In this document: positions 1 through 8,372 of the stretch, piece by piece
How the letters are laid out: the number at the start of each line of letters is the position of its first letter
Numbering within the stretch: position 1 is the stretch's first letter
Assembly: GCF_901827205.1 (NCBI RefSeq)
Contig: NZ_LR594676.1
Coordinates: forward strand, 53,397 to 117,396
Length of the DNA stretch: 64,000 nt
Reading direction: 5' to 3'
Source: Variovorax sp. PBS-H4
GTDB taxonomy: Bacteria > Pseudomonadota > Gammaproteobacteria > Burkholderiales > Burkholderiaceae_C
Translations under genes and position numbers: made by a program
The notes under the pieces: generated by a model
Seen by the model: only the letters and a program-made list of their open reading frames with translations
Databases searched by the model: none
What the model was told of the DNA's origin: nothing

Positions 1-578
1 TCGGTGACATCTTTGCCCTTGATTCGCTCAAGCTTACGTGCGCTGATCCGCTCGTGCAGCTTGATCAACTTCGCCACGATCAACGCAGCGGGACCTGCCA
101 CCTTCAGCTCGACCTGACGATCGTCACCGGGAGTGAGCGATAACAAAAGGTTGACCTGGTGGTCGACCAAGGCCGGCTCCAGTCCGCCGGTTATTCGGGC
201 GATTTTGTTTCCATGCGGTGGCAGCTTCGCCGCGCGCGCACCGGGCTTGATGTTGTTGCTCTGGTGCGGGCACACCATCAGATCCACCATGATCCCACTT
301 GGGCTTTTCCACGAGCCGGGTTGGCCCCCTTCGGTGAAACCTGCCTCCAGCAGGCTGGGGGACATCTCCGGTTGCGCGGTCAACACCTCGGCGTTGATGG
401 CCAAGTCGCCGTCAGTCGTCGTGATCGAACCGGGGATACCAGCACCCTCATCTCCGATATTCATGTAGATCGCTTGCGCACCAACGAGAATCAAGCTCTC
501 GCTGTGATCGGATAGCGCCGTCAGTGCATCCAGCAGGGTCGCCCGAGCTGCGCGGTACTCCGGTGAAACCTCGGTCAT
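1..578 (-). CDS. Nucleotidyltransferase, AbiEii-like (partial)
   Basis: The reading frame starts at ATG 578..576 and stays open for 192 codons to the window start, so the C-terminus is missing. Residues about 29-62 read LILVGAQAIY followed by TTDGDLAIN. This is the glycine/aspartate signature of the minimal nucleotidyltransferase fold, in the form common in actinobacterial AbiEii-like proteins. The start codon overlaps the stop of the upstream gene by four bases (ATGA), so translation is coupled. In type IV AbiE toxin-antitoxin pairs the nucleotidyltransferase is the second gene and the toxin, which fits this order. The toxin role is inferred from fold and operon layout only. Confidence 0.75.
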   Translation of the reverse strand, partial: MTEVSPEYRAARATLLDALTALSDHSESLILVGAQAIYMNIGDEGAGIPGSITTTDGDLAINAEVLTAQPEMSPSLLEAGFTEGGQPGSWKSPSGIMVDLMVCPHQSNNIKPGARAAKLPPHGNKIARITGGLEPALVDHQVNLLLSLTPGDDRQVELKVAGPAALIVAKLIKLHERISARKLERIKGKDVT

Positions 579-1696
579 GTCAACTCGCTTCCTGGATACA
601 ACTGATCCATCAACTGGTCTGCTTCGGCGGGGAACCTACCACCCAAGGAGTAAAGATCGGCCAGGACCTGGACAGGTACTACATCCATCACCATCCCACC
701 TTTGAAAGGCGTCAACAGATCTTGATCATCTAGGTGACGGGGCTCTACCAGAACGACGTTTGCTGCGGCCCGATCTACAGGTACCAGCCTGAAATTCATC
801 ATCGCAGTGTCAACATCGGCGACGTAGTAAGACGCCAGCGTCAGCGGAACCACCGACAGCAGCTCGCCCTGAAGCAGACGTCGTGCCGATAGCGGCCCGG
901 TTCGGCGTATCCCGTAGCCCGCCGGCAGATCCCACTCGCGGTCGAACACTTTCCCCAGGCCACGTGGGGCCAGCCCCCATTGAACCCTGCGGTGTGACTT
1001 CAGGATGCTGTAGTCCTGCAGCCATCGATCCAGTAAAAGCCGCCGGTCAACGCCGACGATCTGCCCTGCAGTGTCTCGCTGGATCGCGCCGAACGCCTCC
1101 AGCGCCGGGAGAACCTTCGAGATCGTGCCTGGCGACTGTTGCGTCGTTTTGGCCAGCTCTCGTACCCCCATCGGGAACCGGTTCACTGCCCACAGTGCAC
1201 GCACCACGCCGCTGGCACCGGGTCCATCCAGCCGATTGATGGACCGGTTTCCGCTTGAGCTCACGGGCGGCCGCAGCGCTCCTTGGGCTTTCACCAGCAG
1301 GCTGGTGGGGCCGGCCAGCACGATGGAGACCCAGCCAGTGGTGTCTGCGAACGAGATGCCCAACCGGTCCGCGGCCTCTCGAAGAGACGCCGTTGCATAC
1401 TCGACGAAGAGCATTGGCATCGAGGCTTTCTCGGACAGGCTGAATAGCTCCAACACCGAGGACAGGCCATGCAACGAGGACCGCACCTGCACTGGGATCC
1501 GAGCTGCGCGCCCTGTAGCGCCGGATCGGTCACGAACACGGATCGAGAGGTAGCCGTCGATCCCTTGATCAGCGGATTCACCTGCCTTCGGCTCCCACTC
1601 GACGTCACACCACACCAGCGTCGCGCGCACTGACGCCAGAACAGCCCTGATCAGGCGCGTATCGGAGATAGAGGTGTTTCGCATGACAGGAAACAT
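575..1696 (-). CDS. AbiEi-like HTH regulator/antitoxin
   Basis: This 373-residue protein has an N-terminal domain (about 1-130) with DGYLSIR and IPVQVR strands. A winged-helix region follows at about 165-215 (GVRELAKTTQQSPGTISKVLPALEAF condensed here as GVRELAK and GTISKVLPAL). The C-terminal half is long. The gene directly precedes and overlaps the nucleotidyltransferase by four bases, the arrangement of AbiEi antitoxin with AbiEii toxin. ATG codons at 1696 and 1684 are both possible and no convincing ribosome binding site decides between them. The function is inferred from the pair; it could also be a plain transcriptional regulator of the downstream gene. Confidence 0.65.
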   Translation of the reverse strand: MFPVMRNTSISDTRLIRAVLASVRATLVWCDVEWEPKAGESADQGIDGYLSIRVRDRSGATGRAARIPVQVRSSLHGLSSVLELFSLSEKASMPMLFVEYATASLREAADRLGISFADTTGWVSIVLAGPTSLLVKAQGALRPPVSSSGNRSINRLDGPGASGVVRALWAVNRFPMGVRELAKTTQQSPGTISKVLPALEAFGAIQRDTAGQIVGVDRRLLLDRWLQDYSILKSHRRVQWGLAPRGLGKVFDREWDLPAGYGIRRTGPLSARRLLQGELLSVVPLTLASYYVADVDTAMMNFRLVPVDRAAANVVLVEPRHLDDQDLLTPFKGGMVMDVVPVQVLADLYSLGGRFPAEADQLMDQLYPGSELT

Positions 1697-1941
1697 ACCA
1701 TTTTCGGAAACGGTGCAGTTCAGAGGGTCAGCGGCGAGAGCGGCGCAGCTGCCTCGCGGTGGGGACTGATGTGCGCGCGGAGTGATGGTCGCTTCGTGAC
1801 TTCAACTCGCTCCGCCTCATCACGATTCCGTGGATCGGTTCACGACAATCGAGCACGGCCACCTGTCGATCGGAGCGTCCGGCGGCGGAGCGACTTCGCC
1901 GCCGGCCGTCCACCAGAGGCACACTGCGGTTGCTCCAGCAC

Positions 1942-2502
1942 TTATCGCGCGCGTATCCGCCGGAACCACAACTTCTTCAGATCGGCGGACATCGCTTCTA
2001 CTAGTGCTTCTCGAGCGCCGTTGGAGAGTGCTCTGGGATAGCCCTGACCGAGCGGGATCTGAGTTTGGCGGGTCACGCTCGGTTCGCCCCATGCATCGGT
2101 CATCTGAGGGCCGGCTTCGCGTATCGCTGTGTCAGCGAAGTTTTTGAAGGCGGTCGCAACTGAGGCCGGGGCGTGCATGTCGAGAAGTGCTTGGTAGTGC
2201 GAGATCGAGGCTTTGGTGTCGGATATCGAGCTGGAGATCGCGAACCAGGTGTTGGGGTCGTCAATCTTGCGTCTGATGCGGTAGGGGGCTTCGAGGTAGG
2301 CCTCTACTGTGCCGATGGCGTCTCCGTAGAGGGTGGCGCGTTCGCTTCGTCGACCTGCGTTCTGTTGGACGGCGTAGCCGATGATCGCGACGATGGCTGC
2401 AAGGATGGCTGCTCCGCCGACGAACATGTCAGCGGAAGTGATTCCGTCGGCGACGGCGGTGCCGGCTGGTTCGATGGCAGGGTTTGGGGGTTCGTGGGTC
2501 AT
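1942..2502 (-). CDS. Small membrane protein, putative CBASS effector
   Basis: This is a 186-residue protein with one clear hydrophobic segment at about residues 26-46 (FVGGAAILAAIVAIIGYAV). A mostly helical, charged, presumably cytoplasmic part follows. The ATG overlaps the stop of the E2-like gene by four bases (2499-2502), so it is the last gene of the CD-NTase operon. CBASS operons often end in a membrane effector that is gated by the cyclic nucleotide made by the CD-NTase. I do not recognise a named effector family here, so the effector role rests on position and topology alone. Confidence 0.7.
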   Translation of the reverse strand: MTHEPPNPAIEPAGTAVADGITSADMFVGGAAILAAIVAIIGYAVQQNAGRRSERATLYGDAIGTVEAYLEAPYRIRRKIDDPNTWFAISSSISDTKASISHYQALLDMHAPASVATAFKNFADTAIREAGPQMTDAWGEPSVTRQTQIPLGQGYPRALSNGAREALVEAMSADLKKLWFRRIRAR

Positions 2503-3137
2503 GCGGCGTCCGGTAGTCCGTGGGGGGCTTCGTCGCCGAGCCAGCGACCGCCATCATCGCCTCCGGTTGCGCGCCAGTGGTCTTCGTAGGCGAGGTGGTC
2601 GATGGTGATGTTGATGAGGTCGAGCAGGCCTTTGTCGGCCGTCCATCGTCGGTTGACCGGGTCGTAGGGGAAGTAGAGGCAGAGACTGCCGTCGGGCATC
2701 CGGTGTTTGGACGGCTTTCCGGGTTCAGCCCAGACCTGGGGGTAGTCCTGAGGGTGCAGGTCGTAGCAGTAGTAGTTCGGGGTCGCGTGGAAGATGATCG
2801 AGACCTCGACCAAGTCGTTGGGGCCGCGGACGTCGAGCTCTAACCGGTACTCGAGGATGCCGCGGTGTTCGATTCGGCGCAGTCGGTCTCCGTACTGGCG
2901 TCGTGCTGCGTCTTCGAGGAGGGTTTGCCAGGTGGGGGAGTTGCCGTACCAGTGCAGGGCCGGCGGCACCGGGGGCGGGGTACTCGGCAGCCAGTGGATC
3001 GGCAGGCGGGTGCAGGTGCGGCTGCCCGGCGCGGAGAGTTCAGGGGTTTGGGTTCGGCTCGAGGAGATGCTGGCCCGCCGGCCGCCGGTCTTGTGACCGG
3101 CGGCGCGGCGTTCCGTTCGAGCTTTCCGACCGCTCAC
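2499..3137 (-). CDS. E2-like conjugating protein of short type II CBASS
   Basis: This 212-residue protein starts with GTG, overlapping the CD-NTase stop (GTGA, 3134-3137). After a basic, Ser/Pro-rich N-terminus of about 60 residues comes an E2-like fold. The core HRMPDGSLCLYFPYDP at residues 145-160 holds the likely catalytic Cys153. Downstream is the usual tail with HLAYEDHWRATGG. Bacterial E2-like proteins with this core, encoded directly after a CD-NTase and without an E1 or JAB partner, define the short type II CBASS. There the E2 acts on the C-terminus of the CD-NTase. No E1 or JAB gene is present in this operon. Family assignment is by motif recognition. Confidence 0.8.
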   Translation of the reverse strand: MSGRKARTERRAAGHKTGGRRASISSSRTQTPELSAPGSRTCTRLPIHWLPSTPPPVPPALHWYGNSPTWQTLLEDAARRQYGDRLRRIEHRGILEYRLELDVRGPNDLVEVSIIFHATPNYYCYDLHPQDYPQVWAEPGKPSKHRMPDGSLCLYFPYDPVNRRWTADKGLLDLINITIDHLAYEDHWRATGGDDGGRWLGDEAPHGLPDAA

Positions 3138-4180
3138 GGCGCCCAGGATCGGACAGGGGTGCGATCGCGCACCAGGGGAGCCGCGACCACAGCGCTGGCA
3201 GTGGTCGCAGTCTTGGCGCGCAGGTCTGCCTGGCGCTTGACCTGCTGCTTGGTGGCCTCTTCCTCGGGGGGAGGGGGGAGCATGTCGCGGTCGTTGAAGA
3301 AGGTGGCCAGGGCCTGGACCGCAAGGACGTCGTACCCGTCGTTGGCGTAGTCGATGGCCTCTTTGAGCTTCGCGCGGGCTGCCGTCAGCTTTCGGACGAG
3401 TTCAGTTCGGTCGCCAGGGATGCTGATGCTGCCGGCAACTCCGGCCGGGTCGGGGGTGTCCCGCCAGGCCAGGTCGTTGATGGCGTGGTCGAACCAGGCC
3501 ATCATGCCGTCGAGCTGGTCCATGTCCTCGCTCAGGCTGGCGAGCCCGAGTGCCTTGATGTTCCAGCTGCACAGCGGCTTGGAATGCCTGCGTGACCAGT
3601 GCTTAAGCAGGCGGATCGTTCGCGCGAAGTTGTCGTTGCTCGACTTGTGAGCTTCGCGCACCAGCCGGGTGTGGGTCTCCGGATCGGAGCGGTCCCAGGA
3701 ATCGTGGTTCGGGATCCACAGCCCGGCCCAGGGGTGGTCCAGCGCGATGATGACGTCTGCAGTGAAGTCCTTCTCATCCGGATCGACCGGGGCGCCGAAG
3801 GAGACGAAGACCGAGCGCTTGCGCTTCTCCGAGTTGTAGACCCGCAGAGACGGGAACTCCTCCTTCAGCTTGTCCCGGATGGCGTTCGCGGCGCGATCCT
3901 GAAGCTTGCCCGGCCCGTTGGCGTACAGCCCGAACTCGCCATCCGGGTTCGGGACCACGATGCCGAGGTCGACGTCCGTGAGCGGTGTCAGGGCGTCTCT
4001 GTGGGCCACCGACCCGTTGGTGTAGGTGCGGCTGTCGGATCCGAACTCCTGCCGAAGCACGTACCTGATGAGGTCCCGCCGCCGGCGTGCTTCCTTCAGC
4101 TCGTCGGGGTTGACCTGGATGCGTTCCCGCGCCTCCCTGAGCACCTTCCGGAGGGCGGGAAGACCAGACGCCCCGTTCAT
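3134..4180 (-). CDS. CD-NTase (cGAS/DncV-like nucleotidyltransferase)
   Basis: I chose ATG 4180..4178, giving 348 residues, because it overlaps the leader ORF stop (ATGA) and because the region upstream has no conserved look. The nucleotidyltransferase signature is clear: TNGSVAH at about 54-60 (the GS pair), TDVDLGIVV with Asp69 and Asp71, and a third acidic residue in FTADVIIALD (Asp142). The rest is an alpha-helical OAS-like domain containing a KHWSRRHSKPLCSWNIKALG-type stretch. Its product would be a cyclic di- or trinucleotide signal made on phage infection. The C-terminus ends in Trp-Ala-Pro rather than an obvious glycine. The three downstream-coupled genes make one CBASS-like operon. 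Confidence 0.85.
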   Translation of the reverse strand: MNGASGLPALRKVLREARERIQVNPDELKEARRRRDLIRYVLRQEFGSDSRTYTNGSVAHRDALTPLTDVDLGIVVPNPDGEFGLYANGPGKLQDRAANAIRDKLKEEFPSLRVYNSEKRKRSVFVSFGAPVDPDEKDFTADVIIALDHPWAGLWIPNHDSWDRSDPETHTRLVREAHKSSNDNFARTIRLLKHWSRRHSKPLCSWNIKALGLASLSEDMDQLDGMMAWFDHAINDLAWRDTPDPAGVAGSISIPGDRTELVRKLTAARAKLKEAIDYANDGYDVLAVQALATFFNDRDMLPPPPEEEATKQQVKRQADLRAKTATTASAVVAAPLVRDRTPVRSWAP

Positions 4181-4311
4181 CGCCGGCCTCGCTGGTTCAG
4201 CGGGGTGGCGGCGTCGGCTGCCAACGGCGCGGTAGTGGGGCGATCCCTGAGCCGGCGCTCGTCCCGGCGGGATTTTTGACGGATGTCGTGGCACACGGTG
4301 ACAGGCGTCAT
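4177..4311 (-). CDS. 44-residue leader ORF of the CBASS operon
   Basis: A small reading frame begins at ATG 4311 and ends with TGA at 4179..4177, overlapping the CD-NTase ATG by four bases. It has an excellent ribosome binding site (AGGAGG, about 4327-4322, eight bases before the ATG), whereas the CD-NTase start has none. The peptide begins MTPVTVCHDIRQ, then has an Arg-rich stretch with RRDERRLRDR. It is basic and has no recognised domain. The arrangement implies that ribosomes must read this leader to reach the CD-NTase. It may be only a coupling device or it may encode a real small protein. Confidence 0.6.
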   Translation of the reverse strand: MTPVTVCHDIRQKSRRDERRLRDRPTTAPLAADAATPLNQRGRR

Positions 4312-4325
4312 CGAGTACACCTCCT

Positions 4326-4355
4326 AGCCCCAGTGGGGCTCTCGTAGTTGAGAGC
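4326..4355. promoter_or_regulatory. Two inverted repeats upstream of the CBASS operon
   Basis: AGCCCCA-G-TGGGGCT (4326-4340) is a 7-bp palindrome around one base that abuts and partly overlaps the leader ribosome binding site. GCTCTC-GTAGTT-GAGAGC (4338-4355) is a second 6-bp inverted repeat beside it. They could be an operator or an mRNA structure that masks the ribosome binding site. Confidence 0.4.
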
Positions 4356-4384
4356 ACCGACCCCTTAGCCAGCAGGGTGGCCAA

Positions 4385-4902
4385 GGGTTGGGTAGGATGT
4401 AAGCCGTCGCGCCGTCCAAAGCAGACAGCTCAAATCCCACTTCGGTACTCCGGGTCCCACCCGGTGATCAGGTGGGATTTTTGCGTTGGGGTGAAGCTTA
4501 TCCCGTCGGCAGTTACGTACTGTAACGCTCTCGACCGGTCCTGTCTACATCTAGTGCCGATTGAGTTGACAGTCCCCAACATATAGATCCGTGAGTCGCC
4601 TTGAGTCACTTTGGCTCGCGCCTCTTTGGCGTGCGCGCCTCGGACTTGCAGGCTTCTTCCTGTCTGCACATCAAGATCAACCGTCTGGTCAGACAGTACC
4701 ACGTACCCCCGACAGGAGCGGTGCGCGAAGGCCTCTGTCGCGTCCACTGACTGACGATCAGGGGGGCAGGGGGCTTAGCAGTCTCAAGTTGCCGAGTTCT
4801 AGCGCTAGGGACAAATGAGAAGGATTTGTGGCTCCGGTCACGTGGAAGCAGTACCGGAGCTGGCACCCTTCCGCCTGCTTCGAACTGGCTCACAGACCCT
4901 TG
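4385..4902. other. Gene-free stretch with a large cruciform
   Basis: I see no convincing gene. The stretch holds an inverted repeat AAATCCCAC (4432-4440) / GTGGGATTT (4472-4480) enclosing CCGGGT-CCC-ACCCGG. It is followed by a T run on the plus strand and preceded by an A run, so it could act as a terminator in either direction. Confidence 0.4.
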
Positions 4903-4931
4903 TTGACACAACTTGCGCATGTGGATAGGAT
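4903..4931 (+). promoter_or_regulatory. Sigma-70-type promoter for the SSB-like gene
   Basis: TTGACA at 4903-4908 and TAGGAT at 4926-4931 are separated by exactly 17 bases, a near-consensus housekeeping promoter. It lies about 80 bases before the GTG at 5010. Confidence 0.6.
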
Positions 4932-5009
4932 CGCTAAATCAGTGGTTAAAAAAACATTGATACTTCCTATCTAGATCCTTCCACATCCGACTTCATCACT
5001 GGGGGACCC

Positions 5010-5381
5010 GTGACCTACCTGGTGACCGAGGGTGAGGTGACGACCGCACCCACCTTGCGAACCGTGCAACGGTCAGGAGGTCAGGGCTATCCGGTCGCAA
5101 ACTTCATGTTGAGCGTCCGGGACCGCCGGCGACGGGGAGGCGAGTGGATCGATCTTCCGGAGGAGAGCTACGACGTCGCCGTGTACGGCGACGCGGGACG
5201 ACGCGCTGCCGCAGTGATCCGAATCGGCGATCGAGTCGTAGTCGCCGGCACTGTTCACAAGGAGGAACGTCCTGACACTCGCGACTGGGCAGACCCCTTC
5301 AACAGGCATCTCGAAGCCGACCACGTCGGACTGTCGACACGGTTCATGACTCCAGAGCAACGACCGGCCATCACTCGCTGA
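5010..5381 (+). CDS. Single-stranded DNA-binding (SSB-like) protein
   Basis: This 123-residue OB-fold protein starts with GTG after GGGGGAC. The order of strands is SSB-like: ANFMLSVRDRR at about 31-41, SYDVAVYGDAGRRAA at about 54-68 and IGDRVVVAGTVHKEE at about 73-87. It lacks the long acidic C-terminal tail of the housekeeping SSB, so it is an accessory paralogue of the sort found on mobile actinobacterial DNA. It sits alone, with its own promoter, upstream of lsr2. Binding of single-stranded DNA during transfer or recombination is the family role. Confidence 0.75.
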   Translation: MTYLVTEGEVTTAPTLRTVQRSGGQGYPVANFMLSVRDRRRRGGEWIDLPEESYDVAVYGDAGRRAAAVIRIGDRVVVAGTVHKEERPDTRDWADPFNRHLEADHVGLSTRFMTPEQRPAITR

Positions 5382-5386
5382 CGTAT

Positions 5387-5402
5387 GGGGCAAATTGGCC
5401 CC
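5387..5402 (+). terminator. Weak hairpin after the SSB-like gene
   Basis: GGGGC-AAATTG-GCCCC lies six bases after the stop codon. The stem is short and no strong T run follows. Confidence 0.3.
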
Positions 5403-5573
5403 TCAATCTGCCAATCGACCCGCCCAACGCTTAATATGTCATGTGACGTAAATAGGGCTTCCCGGTTGAATCGACTGATCATCACCAACCCCCGGCCTGT
5501 TGAGCCCCGACACGCTCACGATGTAGGCACCTCCTAGGCAGTTACCGCGTAGCCTGCCTGCACAATTCACCAC

Positions 5574-5909
5574 ATGGCCACTCACACCAGCGTCCAGTTG
5601 ATCGACGACCTCGACGGCAAGTCCGAAGCGGCCGAGACCGTGCAGTTCGCACTGGACGGCGCCGCCTTCGAGATCGACCTCACCGAATCCAACGCCGCCA
5701 AGCTCCGCAAAGCCCTAGACAGGTATGTCGCCGCCGGCCGCCGAATCCGCGCTACCAGCCCGAGCACCCGCAGGCCGGCCACCCGCAGCGAAGGCCGCAG
5801 CCGAGAGGAACTGGCACAGATCCGGGCCTGGGCTGTCGAGGCTGGCTACGAGATCGCCGACCGCGGCCGCATCGCCAAGAACATCCTCGAGGCCTACGAC
5901 GCCCGCTGA
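5574..5909 (+). CDS. lsr2: Lsr2 nucleoid-associated protein, copy 1
   Basis: This 111-residue, full-length Lsr2 begins MATHTSVQLIDDLDGK. It has the N-terminal oligomerisation domain (residues 1-57), a basic Arg/Ser-rich linker and the C-terminal DNA-binding helix pair with REELAQIRAWAVEAGYEIADRGRI. Lsr2 is the actinobacterial H-NS analogue that binds AT-rich DNA and silences acquired genes. The gene is followed 25 bases later by a hairpin plus dif-like site. It is close in sequence to the copy at 33.9 kb, which points to duplication. The AT-hook-like RGR near the DNA-binding end is present. Confidence 0.92.
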   Translation: MATHTSVQLIDDLDGKSEAAETVQFALDGAAFEIDLTESNAAKLRKALDRYVAAGRRIRATSPSTRRPATRSEGRSREELAQIRAWAVEAGYEIADRGRIAKNILEAYDAR

Positions 5910-5933
5910 TTTGGACAGACAGTTCATATTGAC

Positions 5934-5984
5934 GAGACCTGTTGCATCCCAACGCATCTCGCCGATAATAATGATTATGTCAGG
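5934..5984 (+). repeat. Hairpin plus dif-like site, copy a
   Basis: GAGACCTGTTG is followed by a degenerate second arm (AACGCATCTC) and then the core GCCGATAAT-AATGA-TTATGTCAGG at 5961-5984. The core resembles a XerC/XerD dif site. It lies 25 bases downstream of lsr2. Confidence 0.7.
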
Positions 5985-6170
5985 TTTGGGCTGAAACAGC
6001 CTGGCGGACACCAGCTTTCGCATCACCGCCCATCGATAGACCCTTGACTCCCAACGTCATCGACAAAGACGGTAAAACCCTCAACCGCAGTCCCTTGATC
6101 CGCATGGCTGGGACGATGCAAAAGGGCCCCGCGCCGGTGGCGAGGGCCCGTTGCTGGAGCCGTTGTCAGA

Positions 6171-6950
6171 TCAGGAGTGCGACTGACGTCGACGCTGCTT
6201 GGTCCCGAGGTAGGCAAGGCTTGCGCCGCCGGCCAGGAGCGCGAGCGCGGTGTAGAGGGCACCTTCGGGAGCAGTGCCGGTGGCGGCCAGAGCAGGACCC
6301 GCGTGGGCAGCACTCGTGGTTGCCGCGGTGGTCGCAGCCGGCGCGGCGGCTGCCGAGGTCGACGCCGCGGTGGTCGGCGCAACGCTCTCAGAACCGGACG
6401 CCGAGGTCGAGGTCGACACGACAGTCGATGCGGCGGAGTCGGTCACAGCCGGGGACGAACCGGCCGATGAGGTTGCGACCTCAGAGGAAGGTCCGATGGT
6501 GACGGTGGGCTGGATTGTGATCGACGGGGCCGAGGACACCGACGTCGGTGAAGAGACCGGGGTTTCGATCAAGGGGTTGCACAGCGTCTGATCCAGGAAG
6601 ACTGCCGGGGAGAAGTTGGGATCGAAGGTGTTGGGGTCGATGGTCACGTAGGAGACGTCTTCGATGGCGGGAAGGCCCGGACCGAGGACCCAGGCGCCGT
6701 CGAAGCATCGCAGTAGGAGCAATGGCAGCGGTTCGGAAGGCTCAGTGAGCCAATACTGGCCGCTGTTGGCAGCGATGGCATCGGCCCCCGGATCGTAGGG
6801 ATCTGCGCTGACAACCGCGGTAGGTGCTCCGTTCTCGTCGACGGAATAGGTGACGGTGACGTCAGCGGCAGCCGTCCCGGCTGCGAAGACGACAGTCCCG
6901 GCCACGATGCCTAGCACGATGGACGACTTTCCCAGCACACGACGCAACAT
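6171..6950 (-). CDS. LAxTG-anchored surface protein
   Basis: Starting at ATG 6950, the protein is 259 residues with a signal peptide (MLRRVLGKSS, then a hydrophobic run ending in AGTAAA). The mature start is DVTVTYSVDENG. A Ser/Thr/Ala-rich low-complexity linker covers about residues 150-220. The C-terminus has LAATG, then a hydrophobic segment and a basic tail (KQRRRQ): a class E sortase-type sorting signal. In-frame starts at 6977 and 7013 exist, but 6950 gives the best signal peptide. No enzymatic domain is visible; it is probably a wall-anchored structural or adhesive protein. No sortase gene is in the window. Confidence 0.75.
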   Translation of the reverse strand: MLRRVLGKSSIVLGIVAGTVVFAAGTAAADVTVTYSVDENGAPTAVVSADPYDPGADAIAANSGQYWLTEPSEPLPLLLLRCFDGAWVLGPGLPAIEDVSYVTIDPNTFDPNFSPAVFLDQTLCNPLIETPVSSPTSVSSAPSITIQPTVTIGPSSEVATSSAGSSPAVTDSAASTVVSTSTSASGSESVAPTTAASTSAAAAPAATTAATTSAAHAGPALAATGTAPEGALYTALALLAGGASLAYLGTKQRRRQSHS

Positions 6951-7502
6951 CAGCAAATCCGCCGAAAGATCCCCCATTGCCCGAGTTGTCGGGTCTGTGC
7001 GGGAATTTAGCATGGCGAGTGGAACCGGACGGGCACGAGCCGGGCGCACACGATCGATGCTCGCTGCACCTCGACCACCCGACAGCGGCGTCACTCTCCC
7101 CTACCGCTACCGCTGGACCCGGCAGACATCGCCGACCTGCCCTACCGCTGTCGATGGACCCAGCAGACATCCCCGATCGGCAATGCCGGCGTGCTGCAGC
7201 CAGGAACAGAACAGACCGGTCTGCAGTCTTCGCCGCAGTAGTACTGCCAGCTCAGATGTCACCTACCTGTGCAGCAGACCCCTTCGATGGGGTGACATCC
7301 TCGGTCAGGCAGGGCTGGTGGAACATCGGGAGCGGGCGAGGTAGCCTCGCCGGTACCGATGGTCGCTCTCCGACAGGCCGCGGCACAGCTACCGATGCTC
7401 GGCCCCACGTGGTTCTCCGCCTGTCGAAGTCCGTGGTGACCGAGCTGTGTTGGTCCGGTGGAACCAGATGACCGGTCATCGGCGAGATCGAGGAGAGACG
7501 GG

Positions 7503-8072
7503 ATGCGCCCGCACAAACGAGATGTGATTCTGCGGGCCGCTTTCGAGGTGATCGAGCGTGACGGGGTGGCCGAACTGACGATCGAGGCCGTCGCAGGAGA
7601 ATGTGGTCTGACCCGGGCTGGGGTGCAGTACCACTTCGGTACGCGGGAGTTGCTGTTCCAGGCGGTGCAGGAGTGGCGTGCTGTCCGCTGGGACGGGCTC
7701 TTGCGTGACAAGCTCGGTGCGGATCCAGCGGCGGCGACGTTGGACGAGCGTCTTGCAGCTTATGCGGAGGTCAGTGAGGAACCTGCATCGACGGGGGAGT
7801 TGTTGCTGATGTTGGAGGCCTCTCGACGCCCTGAGCACCGGCATGCCTACGGCGAGGTCGCCCAGCACTGGCTGCCGGATCTGTCGCAGATCTCGCCTGA
7901 CGATTCCGCTGCGGTGACCCGGCTTCTGGTCCAGGTTGCCTCGGATGGCCTGTGGGTCGCCGACTCCATCGGCTCGCCGATCCCGGCAGCGCTCCGAAAG
8001 GCCATCTCGGCCCGCATCATAGCTCTGATCAGCCACGACGTCTCCACAGGCGGTACGGACCCGGGCTGCTGA
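7503..8072 (+). CDS. TetR family transcriptional regulator
   Basis: This 189-residue regulator starts at ATG 7503 behind GAGGAGAG. The N-terminal helix-turn-helix is typical: ILRAAFEVIERDGVAELTIE, then GLTRAGVQYHFGTRELLFQAV. The remainder is the variable ligand domain. It lies upstream of, and in the same direction as, the membrane-protein/hydrolase genes at 8.4-11 kb, which it may control. No operator palindrome is obvious in the 300 bases downstream. Confidence 0.85.
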   Translation: MRPHKRDVILRAAFEVIERDGVAELTIEAVAGECGLTRAGVQYHFGTRELLFQAVQEWRAVRWDGLLRDKLGADPAAATLDERLAAYAEVSEEPASTGELLLMLEASRRPEHRHAYGEVAQHWLPDLSQISPDDSAAVTRLLVQVASDGLWVADSIGSPIPAALRKAISARIIALISHDVSTGGTDPGC

Positions 8073-8372
8073 ACCGGACACCGATGCTCTGAACGGATGA
8101 ATCCCTGCCAGCAAACTGGACTAGTAACTTTGCGCAGTGCATAGTTGTGGCAGCGAGATGCTGCAACGCCCAGCGGGGACCTCACGACGAGATGCAAGTA
8201 GGCATGTGCCTGTCCGGCGTCTCGCGGTGATCGCTGTGCAGCCCGGGGTGTGAAGGTCTTGGGAGGCAGCGTGTTTGCACCTGTCGGGCACGTCGGAGTG
8301 TCCGATGGGTCTCTCCTTTGTCGTTTCCCTGTCCACGTCGGGTGATCCCGGCTGCAAGAAAGTGAACTGATC

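Noticed and set aside
4380..4480. Possible tRNA
   Set aside because: The folded region lacks the T-loop consensus and cloverleaf arm lengths; it fits a simple inverted repeat.
4430..4747. Minus-strand 105-codon open frame
   Set aside because: It runs through the large cruciform, has no ribosome binding site and no protein-like pattern.
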